From Kiloniellales bacterium (lineage in GTDB: Bacteria > Pseudomonadota > Alphaproteobacteria > Kiloniellales > JAKSBE01), in NCBI GenBank assembly GCA_030066685.1, contig JASJBF010000025.1, positions 19,813 to 83,812 of the forward strand: a DNA stretch of 64,000 bases, written 5' to 3'. Each line of letters starts with the position of its first letter. Within the stretch, counting starts at the first letter, position 1. A model generated the notes under the pieces. That model did no database searches and had not been told where the DNA came from. It saw only the letters and a list, made by a program, of their open reading frames with translations. The translations under genes and the position numbers were made by a program. This document shows, one piece after another, positions 42,994 to 51,384 of the stretch.

Positions 42994-43932
42994 ATGTGGC
43001 TCGTGCTGACCGTCACCCTGCCGCTGTTCTTCGTGATCCTGGCCGGCTATCTGACCGCGCGGCGGGGCCTGATCGACGCGGCGGGCATCAAGGGCATCAC
43101 AGGTTTCGTCTTCTACTTCGCCTTGCCCTTGATGCTCTTCTACCTCATGGCGACCTCGCCGCTGGCCGAGCGCTTCGATCCGCGCTTCTTCCTGGCCTAC
43201 CTGGGCCTCGCGCTGGCCTTCCACGGCCTCGGCATGGCGGTGACCCGCTGGGGATTCGACTGCCGGCTCAACGAGCAGGCGGTCGGCGGTTTCTCCTGCT
43301 GCTTCGGCAACAACGTCTTCATCGGGCTGCCGATCGCGCTCTCGCTCTTCGGGCCGGAGGCGGCCCTGCCGATGGCGTTGCTGATCGTCATCGAGGGCGG
43401 CTTCGTCATGCCCTACACGGTGGCCCTGCTGGAGATCGCACGAGCCCCCGCCGGCCGGCAGTGGCGCGCGGTCCTGCCGGCCGGCGCGGCGGTCCTGCGC
43501 AACCCGATCATCGTGGCCGCCTTCCTGGGCGCCGGCGCGGCGCTGGTGGAACTGCCCCTGCCCGAGCTCTTCGTCGGCCTGGTCGAGCTGGTGCGCGGCG
43601 CCGCCGTGCCTTGCGCGCTCTTCGCCCTGGGCGCCAGCCTGGCGGGTTTCCCGCTGTCGGAGAAGGTTGCGGAGACGGCGGTCCTGGTGACGGTCAAGCT
43701 GCTGGCCTTTCCCGTCGTGGTGTTCCTGATCCTGGGCCTGATTCCGGGGCTCGACCCGGACTGGCGCAAGATGGGCGTGCTGGCCGCCGCCATGCCGATC
43801 GGGGCCAACGTCTACCTGCTGGCCAACCGCTACGAGAGCTACGTCGCCCGCGCCTCCACCGCCACCCTGATCTCCACCGCGATCTCCGTGGTGACCGTGA
43901 CCCTGCTGGCGGGGCTGCTGGCGCAGACTTGA
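42994..43932 (+). CDS. AEC family auxin/malonate-type efflux carrier
   Basis: A 312-residue membrane carrier with about ten helices. It starts MWLVLTVTLPLFFVILAGYL and has the AEC-family features GFSCCFGNNVFIGLPIALS (residues 97-115) and NPIIVAAFLGAGAALVE. Family members move auxin-like acids, malonate or other carboxylates. Start ATG at 42994. The stop TGA is one base from the stop of the convergent nth gene. Substrate unknown. Confidence 0.85.
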   Translation: MWLVLTVTLPLFFVILAGYLTARRGLIDAAGIKGITGFVFYFALPLMLFYLMATSPLAERFDPRFFLAYLGLALAFHGLGMAVTRWGFDCRLNEQAVGGFSCCFGNNVFIGLPIALSLFGPEAALPMALLIVIEGGFVMPYTVALLEIARAPAGRQWRAVLPAGAAVLRNPIIVAAFLGAGAALVELPLPELFVGLVELVRGAAVPCALFALGASLAGFPLSEKVAETAVLVTVKLLAFPVVVFLILGLIPGLDPDWRKMGVLAAAMPIGANVYLLANRYESYVARASTATLISTAISVVTVTLLAGLLAQT

Positions 43933-43933
43933 G

Positions 43934-44581
43934 TCACGGCCCGGTTGCGGCAAAGGCCTCGCAGAGATCGTTGAGGCAGCAGTCCGGGCACTTCGGCGCC
44001 CGGGCGCGGCAGGTCTTCTTGCCGAACTCCAGCAGCCAGAGGTGCCCCTGGGCCAGGGCCCAATCCGGCGCCCGGTCCTCGAGCGACCTGGCGGTGTCGG
44101 CCTCGCTGCGGCCACGGGCCAGGCCAATGCGGTTGCAGACCCGGTGGACGTGGGTGTCGACCGCGATGGTGTCCTGGCCGAAGGAGAAGTGCAGCATGAT
44201 GTCGGCGCACTTGCGGCCGATGCCGGGCAGGCCCATCAGGCCCTTGCGGTCCCGCGGCACCCGCTTGCCGTGCTCCTCGATCAGGGCGTGACAGAGGCGC
44301 TTGAGGTTCCGGGTCTTGGTGTTGTAGAGCCCGGCCGGGCGGATCGCCCGGGCGACCGCCGCGTCATCCAGGGCCAGGATGCCCTCGGGCGTGTCGGCCA
44401 AAGCGAAGAGCGCGTTCTTGGCCTTCGCGGTGTTGGAGTCCAGGCTCTGGGCCGAGAGCAGGCAGGACACCAGGGCCCGGAAGGCGTCCGCGTCCTCCTT
44501 GACGTGGCGCGGCCGCGGGCCCTTCGGCGCCCGCGCCTCCAGCCGCCGGAACAGCTCCTCGATCTGGGTTTCGTGCAGCAC
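43934..44581 (-). CDS. nth: Endonuclease III
   Basis: A 215-residue DNA glycosylase/AP-lyase of base-excision repair. The helix-hairpin-helix is GLPGIGRKCADIML with catalytic Lys124, and Asp142 follows in VDTHVHR. The 4Fe-4S cluster cysteines have the expected spacing: Cys191, Cys198, Cys201 and Cys207 (C-X6-C-X2-C-X5-C). All key residues are intact. It removes oxidised pyrimidines. Start ATG at 44581. It is divergent from the photolyase, another DNA-repair gene. Confidence 0.95.
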   Translation of the reverse strand: MLHETQIEELFRRLEARAPKGPRPRHVKEDADAFRALVSCLLSAQSLDSNTAKAKNALFALADTPEGILALDDAAVARAIRPAGLYNTKTRNLKRLCHALIEEHGKRVPRDRKGLMGLPGIGRKCADIMLHFSFGQDTIAVDTHVHRVCNRIGLARGRSEADTARSLEDRAPDWALAQGHLWLLEFGKKTCRARAPKCPDCCLNDLCEAFAATGP

Positions 44582-44698
44582 GATCGCTCCTCGTTTTGGC
44601 GTCGCATTGCCTACGCTTCGTCCGAGGCCCTGGATGATCTCAGGCTAGCGCAATCTCCGCCTGCCCGAGACGCGTAGAGATCCGGGAGCGCACAAGAA

Positions 44699-46267
44699 AT
44701 GAACGGAAAGCCGGCGGCGATGGTCCGAGGACAAAAACGATCCGACCTGCAGGTCGTCTGGTTCAAGCGCGATCTGCGGGTCCAAGACCATGGCGCGCTG
44801 GCCGAGGCCGCAGCGCAAGGGTCATTGCTGCCGCTTTACATTGCCGAGCCGGATTTCTGGAGCCAGCCGGACGCCTCGGCCCGGCAGTGGGCCTTCGCGG
44901 CCGAAGGCCTGTGCGAGCTTCGGAGCGACCTGGCGCGCCTCGGCCAGCCTCTGGTGATCCGAACGGGCGATGTCGTTGAGGTTCTGGCCGACATCGACGA
45001 CACCTTGGGGATCGCCGCGCTCTGGTCGCACCAGGAGACCGGCAATGCCTGGACCTTTGCCCGCGACCAGAGGGTCGGGGCCTGGTGCCGGGATCGCGGA
45101 ATCCCCTGGCATCAGCCGCGCCAGAACGGCGTGGTCCGGCGGCTCGCATCGCGCGACGGCTGGGCCCGCAACTGGGACCGCTTCATGGCCGAGGCGGTGA
45201 CCCCGGCGCCCTCGACCCTGGCGCCGCTGGACGGCCTCGATCCCGGTGCCCTGCCGCGCGGCGGCGACCTGGGCCTGGCCGAGGATCCCTGCCCGGAACG
45301 CCAGAGCGGTGGCCGGGCCGCCGGTCTCGAGCGGCTGACCAGCTTCCTCGAGCATCGCGGGAAGCCCTACCGCCGGGCCATGTCGAGCCCGACGACCGCC
45401 TTCGAGGCTTGCTCCCGCCTTTCGCCGCACCTGGCCTGGGGCACGGTCTCGATGCGGGAGGTGGCGCAGGCGACCTGGGCCCGCCAGCGCGCCGTCAAGG
45501 TCGCGCCCGAGGGACAGCAGGGCTGGCGCGGCGCGCTCAGCTCTTTCTCCGGCCGGCTGCATTGGCACTGCCACTTCATGCAGAAGCTGGAGGACCAGCC
45601 CCGGCTGGAGGCCGAGGCCCTGCACTCGGCCTACGCCGGCTTGCGCCCGGCCGAGCCCGATCGCGCGCGGCTGGCCGCCTGGAGCCGGGGCGAGACCGGG
45701 CTGCCCTTCGTCGACGCCTGCATGCGGGCCTTGCGCGCCACCGGCTGGCTGAACTTCCGCATGCGCGCCATGCTGATGGCGGTGGCCAGCTATCATCTCT
45801 GGCTGGACTGGCGGGCGCCGGGGCTGCACCTGGCGCGGGTCTTCACCGACTACGAGCCGGGCATTCACTGGCCGCAGGTGCAGATGCAGTCCGGCACGAC
45901 CGGGATCAACGCCGTCCGGATCTACAACCCGGTCAAGCAGGGCCTGGACCAGGACCCGGAGGGCGCCTTCACCCGCCGTTGGCTGCCCGAGCTGCGCGAG
46001 GTGCCGGACGCCCACCTGCACCACCCTTGGACCTGGGAGCAGAGCGCGCGCCTGCTGGACAAGGCCTATCCCGCCCCCATCGTCGATCACCTGGCCGCGG
46101 CCAAGGCGGCGCGACAGAAAGTCTGGGCGCTGCGCGGCAGCCAGGCCTACCGGGCCGAGGCGGCGCGGATCCAGGCCAAGCACGGCAGCCGCAAGAGCGG
46201 CATCCCGACAACCGGCCGCCGTCGCAAGGCCTCTGCAGACAAGCGCCAGATGGCGCTGGAGGCCTGA
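44699..46267 (+). CDS. Photolyase/cryptochrome-family flavoprotein
   Basis: A 522-residue protein. The N-terminal Rossmann domain starts LQVVWFKRDLRVQDHGALAEA, and the FAD-binding domain has RPAEPDRARLAAW, LPFVDACMRALRATGWLNFRM and TGINAVRIYNPVKQ. It belongs to the DNA photolyase superfamily and is probably an FAD-dependent repair enzyme or a blue-light receptor; residues that would separate a CPD photolyase from a cryptochrome cannot be settled here. The C-terminus is very basic (ASRKSGIPTTGRRRKASA region). It is followed after three bases by a DUF2256 gene, its usual partner. Confidence 0.88.
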   Translation: MNGKPAAMVRGQKRSDLQVVWFKRDLRVQDHGALAEAAAQGSLLPLYIAEPDFWSQPDASARQWAFAAEGLCELRSDLARLGQPLVIRTGDVVEVLADIDDTLGIAALWSHQETGNAWTFARDQRVGAWCRDRGIPWHQPRQNGVVRRLASRDGWARNWDRFMAEAVTPAPSTLAPLDGLDPGALPRGGDLGLAEDPCPERQSGGRAAGLERLTSFLEHRGKPYRRAMSSPTTAFEACSRLSPHLAWGTVSMREVAQATWARQRAVKVAPEGQQGWRGALSSFSGRLHWHCHFMQKLEDQPRLEAEALHSAYAGLRPAEPDRARLAAWSRGETGLPFVDACMRALRATGWLNFRMRAMLMAVASYHLWLDWRAPGLHLARVFTDYEPGIHWPQVQMQSGTTGINAVRIYNPVKQGLDQDPEGAFTRRWLPELREVPDAHLHHPWTWEQSARLLDKAYPAPIVDHLAAAKAARQKVWALRGSQAYRAEAARIQAKHGSRKSGIPTTGRRRKASADKRQMALEA

Positions 46268-46270
46268 GCC

Positions 46271-46408
46271 TTGGCGACACGCAAGAAGGCCGAGCTGCCC
46301 CGCAAGCTCTGCGCGCGCTGCGGCCGGCCCTTCGCCTGGCGCCGCAAGTGGGCCCGGGTCTGGGATCAGGTCAGGTACTGCTCAGAACGCTGCCGGCGGG
46401 CGCGCTAG
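46271..46408 (+). CDS. DUF2256 zinc-ribbon-like small protein
   Basis: A 45-residue protein translated from TTG, three bases after the photolyase stop. Its sequence shows the DUF2256 core: CARCGRPFAWRRKWARVW followed by YCSERCRR, with four cysteines (two CxxC-like pairs) that probably bind zinc. The family is almost always adjacent to photolyase/cryptochrome genes, but the role is unknown. The stop TAG (46406-46408) shares the CTAG tetranucleotide with the stop of the convergent crotonase. The basic, Trp-rich surface suggests nucleic acid or partner contact. Confidence 0.85.
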   Translation: MATRKKAELPRKLCARCGRPFAWRRKWARVWDQVRYCSERCRRAR

Positions 46409-47259
46409 GCTTCGTCGATCGGCCGGTTCGCGGTCCAGTCGAAGGTCCCGGCGTCGCGCTCGCGCACCGCCTGCTTCCAGCCCACCTCCTCGGCGCGGCG
46501 CTTGAAGTTGAGGCCCTCGGGCGAATGCCGGGTGATGCCGTCGAAGATCGTCGCGATCATCTGGGTGTTCCTGAGGCCCATGTTCTCCAGCGCCTGGTTG
46601 ACCATCAGCTTCTGCATCATCAGCTGGTTGACCGGGACCGTGGCGATCCGCTCGGCCAGGCGCTCGACCTCCGCATCCAGCGCCGCGGCCGGCACAGCCT
46701 TGTGGACCAGCCCCATGGTCTCGGCCTCGCGGCCGTCGATCCGGTCGCCGGTGAAGAGCAGGCGCTTGGCCTTCTCGGGCCCGAGCCGGTAGACCCACAT
46801 CGCCGTGGTCGGACAACCCCAGACCCGGACCGGCATGTAGCCGATCTCGGCGTCCTCGGCCATGACGACGAGGTCGCAGCAGAGCGCGATGTCGGAGCCG
46901 CCGGCCACGGCGTAGCCCTGGACCTTGCAGATCACCGGCCGGTGGCAACGCCAGAGGCTCATGAAGTGCTCGGTGTTGCGCATCATGAAGGCGTAGTCCT
47001 GCATCGGGTCCCAGGGCATCTCCTGGGTCACGCTGTTGGCACCGCCGGCCTCGGCGTAGGCGGCCAGGTCGTAGCCGGCGCAGAAGGCCCGTCCGGCCCC
47101 GGAGAGCACGATGACGTGCACGCCCGGATCGCCGGAGGCGGTCTCGACGGCGGCGGCCAGCGCGGCCGGCACCTCGTCGTCGATCGCGTTGAGCACCGCC
47201 GGCCGGTTCAAGGTGATGCGGCCGATCCGGCCGTCCTTCTCGTAGATGACTTTGGACAT
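46405..47259 (-). CDS. Crotonase-fold protein, one of two tandem
   Basis: A 284-residue enoyl-CoA hydratase/isomerase-family protein. The CoA-binding and oxyanion regions are present (GAGRAFCAGYDL, VQGYAVAGGSDIAL). The residues that align with the two catalytic Glu of enoyl-CoA hydratase appear to be Asp (GGSDI) and a non-acidic residue in the segment EIGYMPVRVWG, so a canonical hydratase reaction is doubtful. Dehalogenases, ligases, isomerases and hydrolases in this family use other residues. Start ATG at 47259. It follows the second crotonase by 44 bases. Substrate unknown. Confidence 0.8.
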   Translation of the reverse strand: MSKVIYEKDGRIGRITLNRPAVLNAIDDEVPAALAAAVETASGDPGVHVIVLSGAGRAFCAGYDLAAYAEAGGANSVTQEMPWDPMQDYAFMMRNTEHFMSLWRCHRPVICKVQGYAVAGGSDIALCCDLVVMAEDAEIGYMPVRVWGCPTTAMWVYRLGPEKAKRLLFTGDRIDGREAETMGLVHKAVPAAALDAEVERLAERIATVPVNQLMMQKLMVNQALENMGLRNTQMIATIFDGITRHSPEGLNFKRRAEEVGWKQAVRERDAGTFDWTANRPIDEA

Positions 47260-47303
47260 GCCAGTCCTCCCTGATCGGCCAAACGGGGACCGTCGCGCCC
47301 CGC

Positions 47304-48119
47304 TCAGTAAATCTCCTCGAAGTCGCCGTGGCGGCCGAGGCCGTCCTTGAAGCGGGTGGCGCCGGCGACGCCGTCCTTCACCAGGGCCTCGCGGCCGTTG
47401 TACCACTCCTGGATCAGGGCATCGCGGGTCGGCAGGCCATGGCTGCGGAGCGCCGAGCGGCGGTCGGCGCGGACGCAGACCGGGGGGAAGCGCGCGATAT
47501 CCCGGGCCAGCTCTTCGGCCTTCTGGCGGACCTCGCCGTTCGGGACCAGGTACTCGCAGAGGCCGATGCGCAGGCACTCCTCGGCCGGGACCTGGCGCCC
47601 GGTCAAGATGATCTCTAGCGCCCGGCCCTGGCCGACGATGCGCGGCAGGCGCACCGTGCCGCCGTCGATCAGGGGCACGCCCCAGCGACGGCAGTAGACC
47701 CCGAAGTAGGCGTCCTCCTGCATGACCCGGAAATCGCACCAGAGGCCCAGCTCCATGCCGCCGGCCACGGCCGGGCCGGCGATGGCCGCGATCACCGGCT
47801 TGTCGAGTTCCAGCCGGGTCGGCCCCAAAGGCCCGCGAGGGATCTCGCCGCCGTTGCCGCGCGGCCCGGCCGGCGGGATGTCGAGCTCGCCCAGCGGATG
47901 GTCGGCGTCGAGGGTGGAAACGAACTTGAGGTCCCAGCCGGCGCAGAAGGCGCCGCCTTCGCCGTAGAGCACCGCGACCCGCGCCTCCGGGTCCGCATCG
48001 AAGTCGAGGAAGGCCCGGGTCAGGGCATCCGCGCTCTCCGGATCCATGGCGTTGCGCGCCTCCGGGCGGTCGTGGATCACCGTCCAGACTTGGCCATCCT
48101 TTTCGAGTCTCACCGTCAT
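47304..48119 (-). CDS. Crotonase-fold protein, two of two tandem
   Basis: A 271-residue enoyl-CoA hydratase-family protein. It has GEGGAFCAGWDLKFV, the oxyanion segment GPAVAGGMELGL with Glu in the first catalytic position, and FGVYCRRWGVPLIDGG where the second Glu of a hydratase would be; that segment lacks Glu and instead has Asp (LIDGG). The same sequence signature is common in an uncharacterised subgroup. Start ATG at 48119. The pair is preceded by the promoter-proximal hairpin at 48207-48252. Confidence 0.82.
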   Translation of the reverse strand: MTVRLEKDGQVWTVIHDRPEARNAMDPESADALTRAFLDFDADPEARVAVLYGEGGAFCAGWDLKFVSTLDADHPLGELDIPPAGPRGNGGEIPRGPLGPTRLELDKPVIAAIAGPAVAGGMELGLWCDFRVMQEDAYFGVYCRRWGVPLIDGGTVRLPRIVGQGRALEIILTGRQVPAEECLRIGLCEYLVPNGEVRQKAEELARDIARFPPVCVRADRRSALRSHGLPTRDALIQEWYNGREALVKDGVAGATRFKDGLGRHGDFEEIY

Positions 48120-48206
48120 GCTTGGCGTCTCCCCTGGTTCCTGGCTGCCGGTATCAGACAGGCCCGTGGGGATCTTGGCAAACCCGGATCAGAGGCGCGG
48201 CCGCAG

Positions 48207-48252
48207 ATCAAGAACGGCTCAGGTCGCCGGGACCTGAGCCGTGGGTCTTGAT
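48207..48252 (-). terminator. Rho-independent-like terminator after the HerA gene
   Basis: A perfect 12-bp stem (acggctcaggtc / gacctgagccgt, 48214-48242) with a 5-base loop, extended by flanking partly paired bases. On the minus strand the stem is followed by TCTTGAT, a short T-rich run. It lies between the end of the HerA gene (48276) and the start of the tandem crotonase (48119), so it most likely ends transcripts of the HerA operon. The T-run is short, so termination strength is uncertain. Confidence 0.6.
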
Positions 48253-48275
48253 CCCTCTCCTTGAGGACGGGCCGG

Positions 48276-50294
48276 TCAGCGGCCCTGGGAGCGCCAGCGC
48301 TGGACGATCTCGCGGACGAAGTCCTCGTTCTCGTGCGGGCTCTGCCAGGAGGTCGTGAAGTCGGCCGTCTCGCTGCGCGGGCGGCGGTCCTCCGGCAGAG
48401 GATCGAAGCAGAGGCGCATCGGCACCGAGACGCCCTCGCCCACCGCGATCGCTTCGCCGTTGCCGAGCGACGGCAGCGACTGCTCGAAGCCCTGGGAGGA
48501 GTCCGAGATGATCGCGCGCAGGATCTCCTGGTCGAACTGGTTGGTCATCCGCATGGCGAAGACGGTGTTGCACTGGGACAGGATCTCTGTCGCGATCTCG
48601 GACGGCCGCTGGCTGACCAGGCAGAGCGAGACGCCGTACTTGCGGCCCTCCTTGGCGATCCGCGCGAGCGCGACCTTGGTCGGCTCGAAGCCGAGGCCGT
48701 TCTGCGCGGCATAGCGGTGCGCTTCCTCGCAGACCAGCAACACCGGCACACGCCGGTCGGCCCAGATCGCGAAGTCGAAGGTGATCCGGCAGAGCACCGA
48801 GACCACGACGTTGACGATCTCGGAGGGCACGCCCGAAAGGTCGAGGATCGAGATCGGCTTGCCGTCGACCGGGATCCGGAACAGCCGGCAGAGGATCTTC
48901 TCCATGTTGTCGCGGACGCTGACCCCGCCGAACATGAAGCGGTAGCGCGGGTCGCCCTGCAGAGCCGCGAGCCGGGACTTCAGGCGCTGGTAGGGGGCGC
49001 TGCTGTCGGCCTTCTCGAGCTTACCCATCGCCGTGTCGATGTACTGCATCAGGTCGGTCAGGCGATAGGGGACCGGCGTGTCGACGGTGATCCGGCTGTT
49101 GCGCTCGCCGTCCTTGAGGAACTGCGTCTTCACGGCCGGCAGGGCCTCGGTGAGGATCGCGATTTCCGCCTTTTCCGCCTGCTCCGCGCCGCCCAGGACC
49201 ACGCCGAGGAACTCGTTGAACTCCAGCATCCAATAGGGCAGCTCCAGGTTGCCGGTGTCGATGATCTCGGCGCTGCCGGGGAAGGCGCTGGCGTACTCGT
49301 TGTGCGGGTCGAGCAGCACGATGTGGCTCTGCGCGTTCTTCTCGATGATCGCCTGCAGCATCAGGGTCGTGGCGCAGGACTTGCCGCAGCCCGTGGTCCC
49401 CAGGATCGCGAAGTGCTTGCCCAGAAGCTCGTTGTTCATGACGTGGACCGGGACCTGGCGGTCCTGATGCAGGGTCCCGACCCGTGAGGTCTGCTTGTTC
49501 GGGGTCGCATAGACGCGCATCAAGTCCGCCTTGACGGTGGTCAGCACCGGCGCGTTGAGCTGCGGCGGCGAGGAGACGCCACGCCGGAAGGCGGTCCAGC
49601 CGTCGCCGGCCTTGAGCACCTCGCCTAGGAGCTCGACCTCGAGGGTCATCATGTCCTTCTGGCCGGACTCCTCGGCCGGCAGCGGCATGGAGAGGCCGCT
49701 GACCACCCCGAAGACGATCGAAGCGCCGGTCTGCATCTTGACCAGGGCGCCCATCTGGAGCTGTGAGGCCGCAGGCGACTGGGGATCGTCGATGATGGCG
49801 ACGACCTGGGAGCCGGTGACGAAGGCGACCCGGGCGACCGGCATGGAGGGCGCCATGTTCGGCGCCGCGCGCGAATCGGTGTGGGGCTTCGCCTGCAGGA
49901 CTCCGCCCTCCCGTCCGGCTGGCACCTGGCCTGCGGCAGGTTCGGGCGCAGCGGCGGTCGGGGCCGCTGGCGCCGCAGGGGCAGGAGCGGGAGCCGCGGG
50001 CGCCGTGGCCCGGGGGGCGCAGGCCGCCGGCGGCGCGGCGGCGGGCGCCGGATCGGCCGATCCGGGCGCCGCCGGCATCGGCCGGGATTCGGCCGAAGGC
50101 GCCGCAGCCGCCGGTCCGGGCTCCGCCGTCGTCGTGGCGGCCGCCGGGTTCACGGGCGCCGCAGCCGCCTCCGTCTCAGCCGGCTTGCCGGCGGTCCGGT
50201 CCAGAATCTCGTGGAGTCGTTCCGCCCGGTTCGCCAGCTCGATCGCGGCGAGATCGTCGTCGGAAAGTTCGGGCTTGGAAAGGGGGTTCTTCAT
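48276..50294 (-). CDS. HerA/FtsK-class ATPase with Ala/Pro-rich N-terminal region
   Basis: A 672-residue ATP-driven translocase of the HerA/DUF87 class. Residues 40-130 are a low-complexity Ala/Pro/Glu segment; residues 152-202 form the HerA-type N-terminal beta barrel (MGALVKMQTGASIVFG); the ATPase core follows with Walker A at 299-306 (GTTGCGKS), Walker B at 518-524 (LLVCEEAH) and LVSQRPSEIATEILSQCN, the sensor/Arg-finger region. HerA normally works on DNA with a nuclease (NurA) or with a partner in defence systems; no NurA, Sir2 or nuclease gene is next to this one. Start ATG at 50294 overlaps the TGA stop of the upstream kinase-like gene (ATGA), so both are co-translated. The exact substrate (DNA or protein) is unknown. 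Confidence 0.85.
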   Translation of the reverse strand: MKNPLSKPELSDDDLAAIELANRAERLHEILDRTAGKPAETEAAAAPVNPAAATTTAEPGPAAAAPSAESRPMPAAPGSADPAPAAAPPAACAPRATAPAAPAPAPAAPAAPTAAAPEPAAGQVPAGREGGVLQAKPHTDSRAAPNMAPSMPVARVAFVTGSQVVAIIDDPQSPAASQLQMGALVKMQTGASIVFGVVSGLSMPLPAEESGQKDMMTLEVELLGEVLKAGDGWTAFRRGVSSPPQLNAPVLTTVKADLMRVYATPNKQTSRVGTLHQDRQVPVHVMNNELLGKHFAILGTTGCGKSCATTLMLQAIIEKNAQSHIVLLDPHNEYASAFPGSAEIIDTGNLELPYWMLEFNEFLGVVLGGAEQAEKAEIAILTEALPAVKTQFLKDGERNSRITVDTPVPYRLTDLMQYIDTAMGKLEKADSSAPYQRLKSRLAALQGDPRYRFMFGGVSVRDNMEKILCRLFRIPVDGKPISILDLSGVPSEIVNVVVSVLCRITFDFAIWADRRVPVLLVCEEAHRYAAQNGLGFEPTKVALARIAKEGRKYGVSLCLVSQRPSEIATEILSQCNTVFAMRMTNQFDQEILRAIISDSSQGFEQSLPSLGNGEAIAVGEGVSVPMRLCFDPLPEDRRPRSETADFTTSWQSPHENEDFVREIVQRWRSQGR

Positions 50295-51193
50295 GCCTGC
50301 GCCCTCCTGACGCGTCTTGCCGGCAGGCGGACCGTGACGCAGGTGCCGGCGCCGAGCTTGCTCTGGATCTGTAGGGTGCCGCCGTGAAGCTCCGTGAAGG
50401 CCTTGGCCAGCGGCAGGCCGAGACCCGTTCCCTCCTGGCGCCGGTCGCTGTCGGCTTCGACCCGCTGGAACGGCGCCAGGGCTTTCGGCAGATCTTCCTC
50501 GCGCATGCCGATGCCGGTGTCCGCGACAAAGAAGGCCATCGAGGCGTCCTTTTGCGCCTGCGCCTGGAGCAGGACGCGGCCACCTTCGGGCGTGAAGTTC
50601 ACGGCGTTGGACAGGAGGTTGACGAGAATCTGTCGCAGCCGCTGTTCGTCGCCCCAAAGCCCAGGCAGATCGGGGTCGGCACGGACCTCCAGGGCGATAC
50701 CGCGCGCCTCGGCGAGGCCGGATACCGAAGTCCGGCAGGCGCCCAGGAGGGCCGCGCAGTCGACCGGATCTTCCCGCAGCGTAATCTCGCCGGATTCCAG
50801 CTTTGCGGCGTCGAGGACGTCGTCCAGGATCGCCAGCACGTGAACGCCTGCCTCATGGATATGGTCGGCACACTTGCTGGGATCGGCGGCCTCGGCGCCG
50901 GCCGCCGGACCCGAGGGGCCCCGACCGCGCAGCACGTCGGACAGGCCGACGATCGCGTTCAGCGGCGGCCGCAGCCCGCGGCTCAGGCCGGCCAGGAACT
51001 GGGTCTTGGCGGTGCTGGCGGCCTGGGCCCGCAGCATCGCCGCCTCCGCGCTCTCGGCGGCACGCTCGGCCTGGCGCTTCGCGGCCTGGAGCGCGCGCTC
51101 CTTGCGGCGGCGACCGGCCAGGGATCCAAGCTGCTCGGCATAGACCAGGCCCGCGGAAGCCGACTTTGTCCTGGGAGATCGAGACTGTCGCAT
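50291..51193 (-). CDS. Histidine-kinase-like protein lacking the phosphoacceptor His
   Basis: A 300-residue soluble protein with a coiled coil (residues 28-65), a HisKA-like helix pair and a complete HATPase_c domain. In the H-box the sequence is LSRGLRPPLNAIVGLSD (residues 70-86), where the usual His of SHELRTPLNAI is replaced by Arg72. The N-box (NLLSNAVNF, Asn196), the G1 (VADTGIGM), F and G2 (GTGLGLPLAKAF) boxes are intact, so it may bind ATP but cannot autophosphorylate at the normal site. No input domain or membrane helix is visible. Its stop overlaps the start of the HerA gene. ATG at 51193 has no clear Shine-Dalgarno sequence; an AT-rich promoter region precedes it. Confidence 0.85.
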   Translation of the reverse strand: MRQSRSPRTKSASAGLVYAEQLGSLAGRRRKERALQAAKRQAERAAESAEAAMLRAQAASTAKTQFLAGLSRGLRPPLNAIVGLSDVLRGRGPSGPAAGAEAADPSKCADHIHEAGVHVLAILDDVLDAAKLESGEITLREDPVDCAALLGACRTSVSGLAEARGIALEVRADPDLPGLWGDEQRLRQILVNLLSNAVNFTPEGGRVLLQAQAQKDASMAFFVADTGIGMREEDLPKALAPFQRVEADSDRRQEGTGLGLPLAKAFTELHGGTLQIQSKLGAGTCVTVRLPARRVRRAQA

Positions 51194-51300
51194 GGAAATA
51201 TGAGTAATTCTGCTGATAAGATCAGCAGCAATCTAGAGATAACTCCTAAATAATACATAAATCGGATAGATTATATTTCCCTGCCGCCAGCACAACCTGA
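51194..51300 (-). promoter_or_regulatory. AT-rich promoter/operator region of the kinase-HerA operon
   Basis: This stretch is far more AT-rich than the surrounding chromosome. On the minus strand it contains TATAAT (51270-51275), a perfect -10 hexamer, about 77 bases before the start codon, and an inverted repeat tgctgat-aag-atcagca (51211-51227) close to the start. No ideal -35 is seen at 17 bases from TATAAT. The inverted repeat is well placed to act as a repressor site or as an RNA hairpin masking translation. Confidence 0.5.
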
Positions 51301-51384
51301 CATAATTCCTGTCCGGTTCGGGGCCCAGCGACGGTCCGGAGACCCGGGTGCCAGCCTCGGCCGGCTGCCCAGACGAGGCCGCGC

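Noticed and set aside
44699..46267. Assigning the photolyase as FeS-bacterial cryptochrome (PhrB type).
   Set aside because: I see no cluster of cysteines for a 4Fe-4S centre in its C-terminal half, so the family is given only as photolyase/cryptochrome.
51270..51275. TATAAT taken as a confirmed promoter with its -35.
   Set aside because: No good -35 hexamer lies at the right distance, so only the -10 and the AT-rich character are reported.
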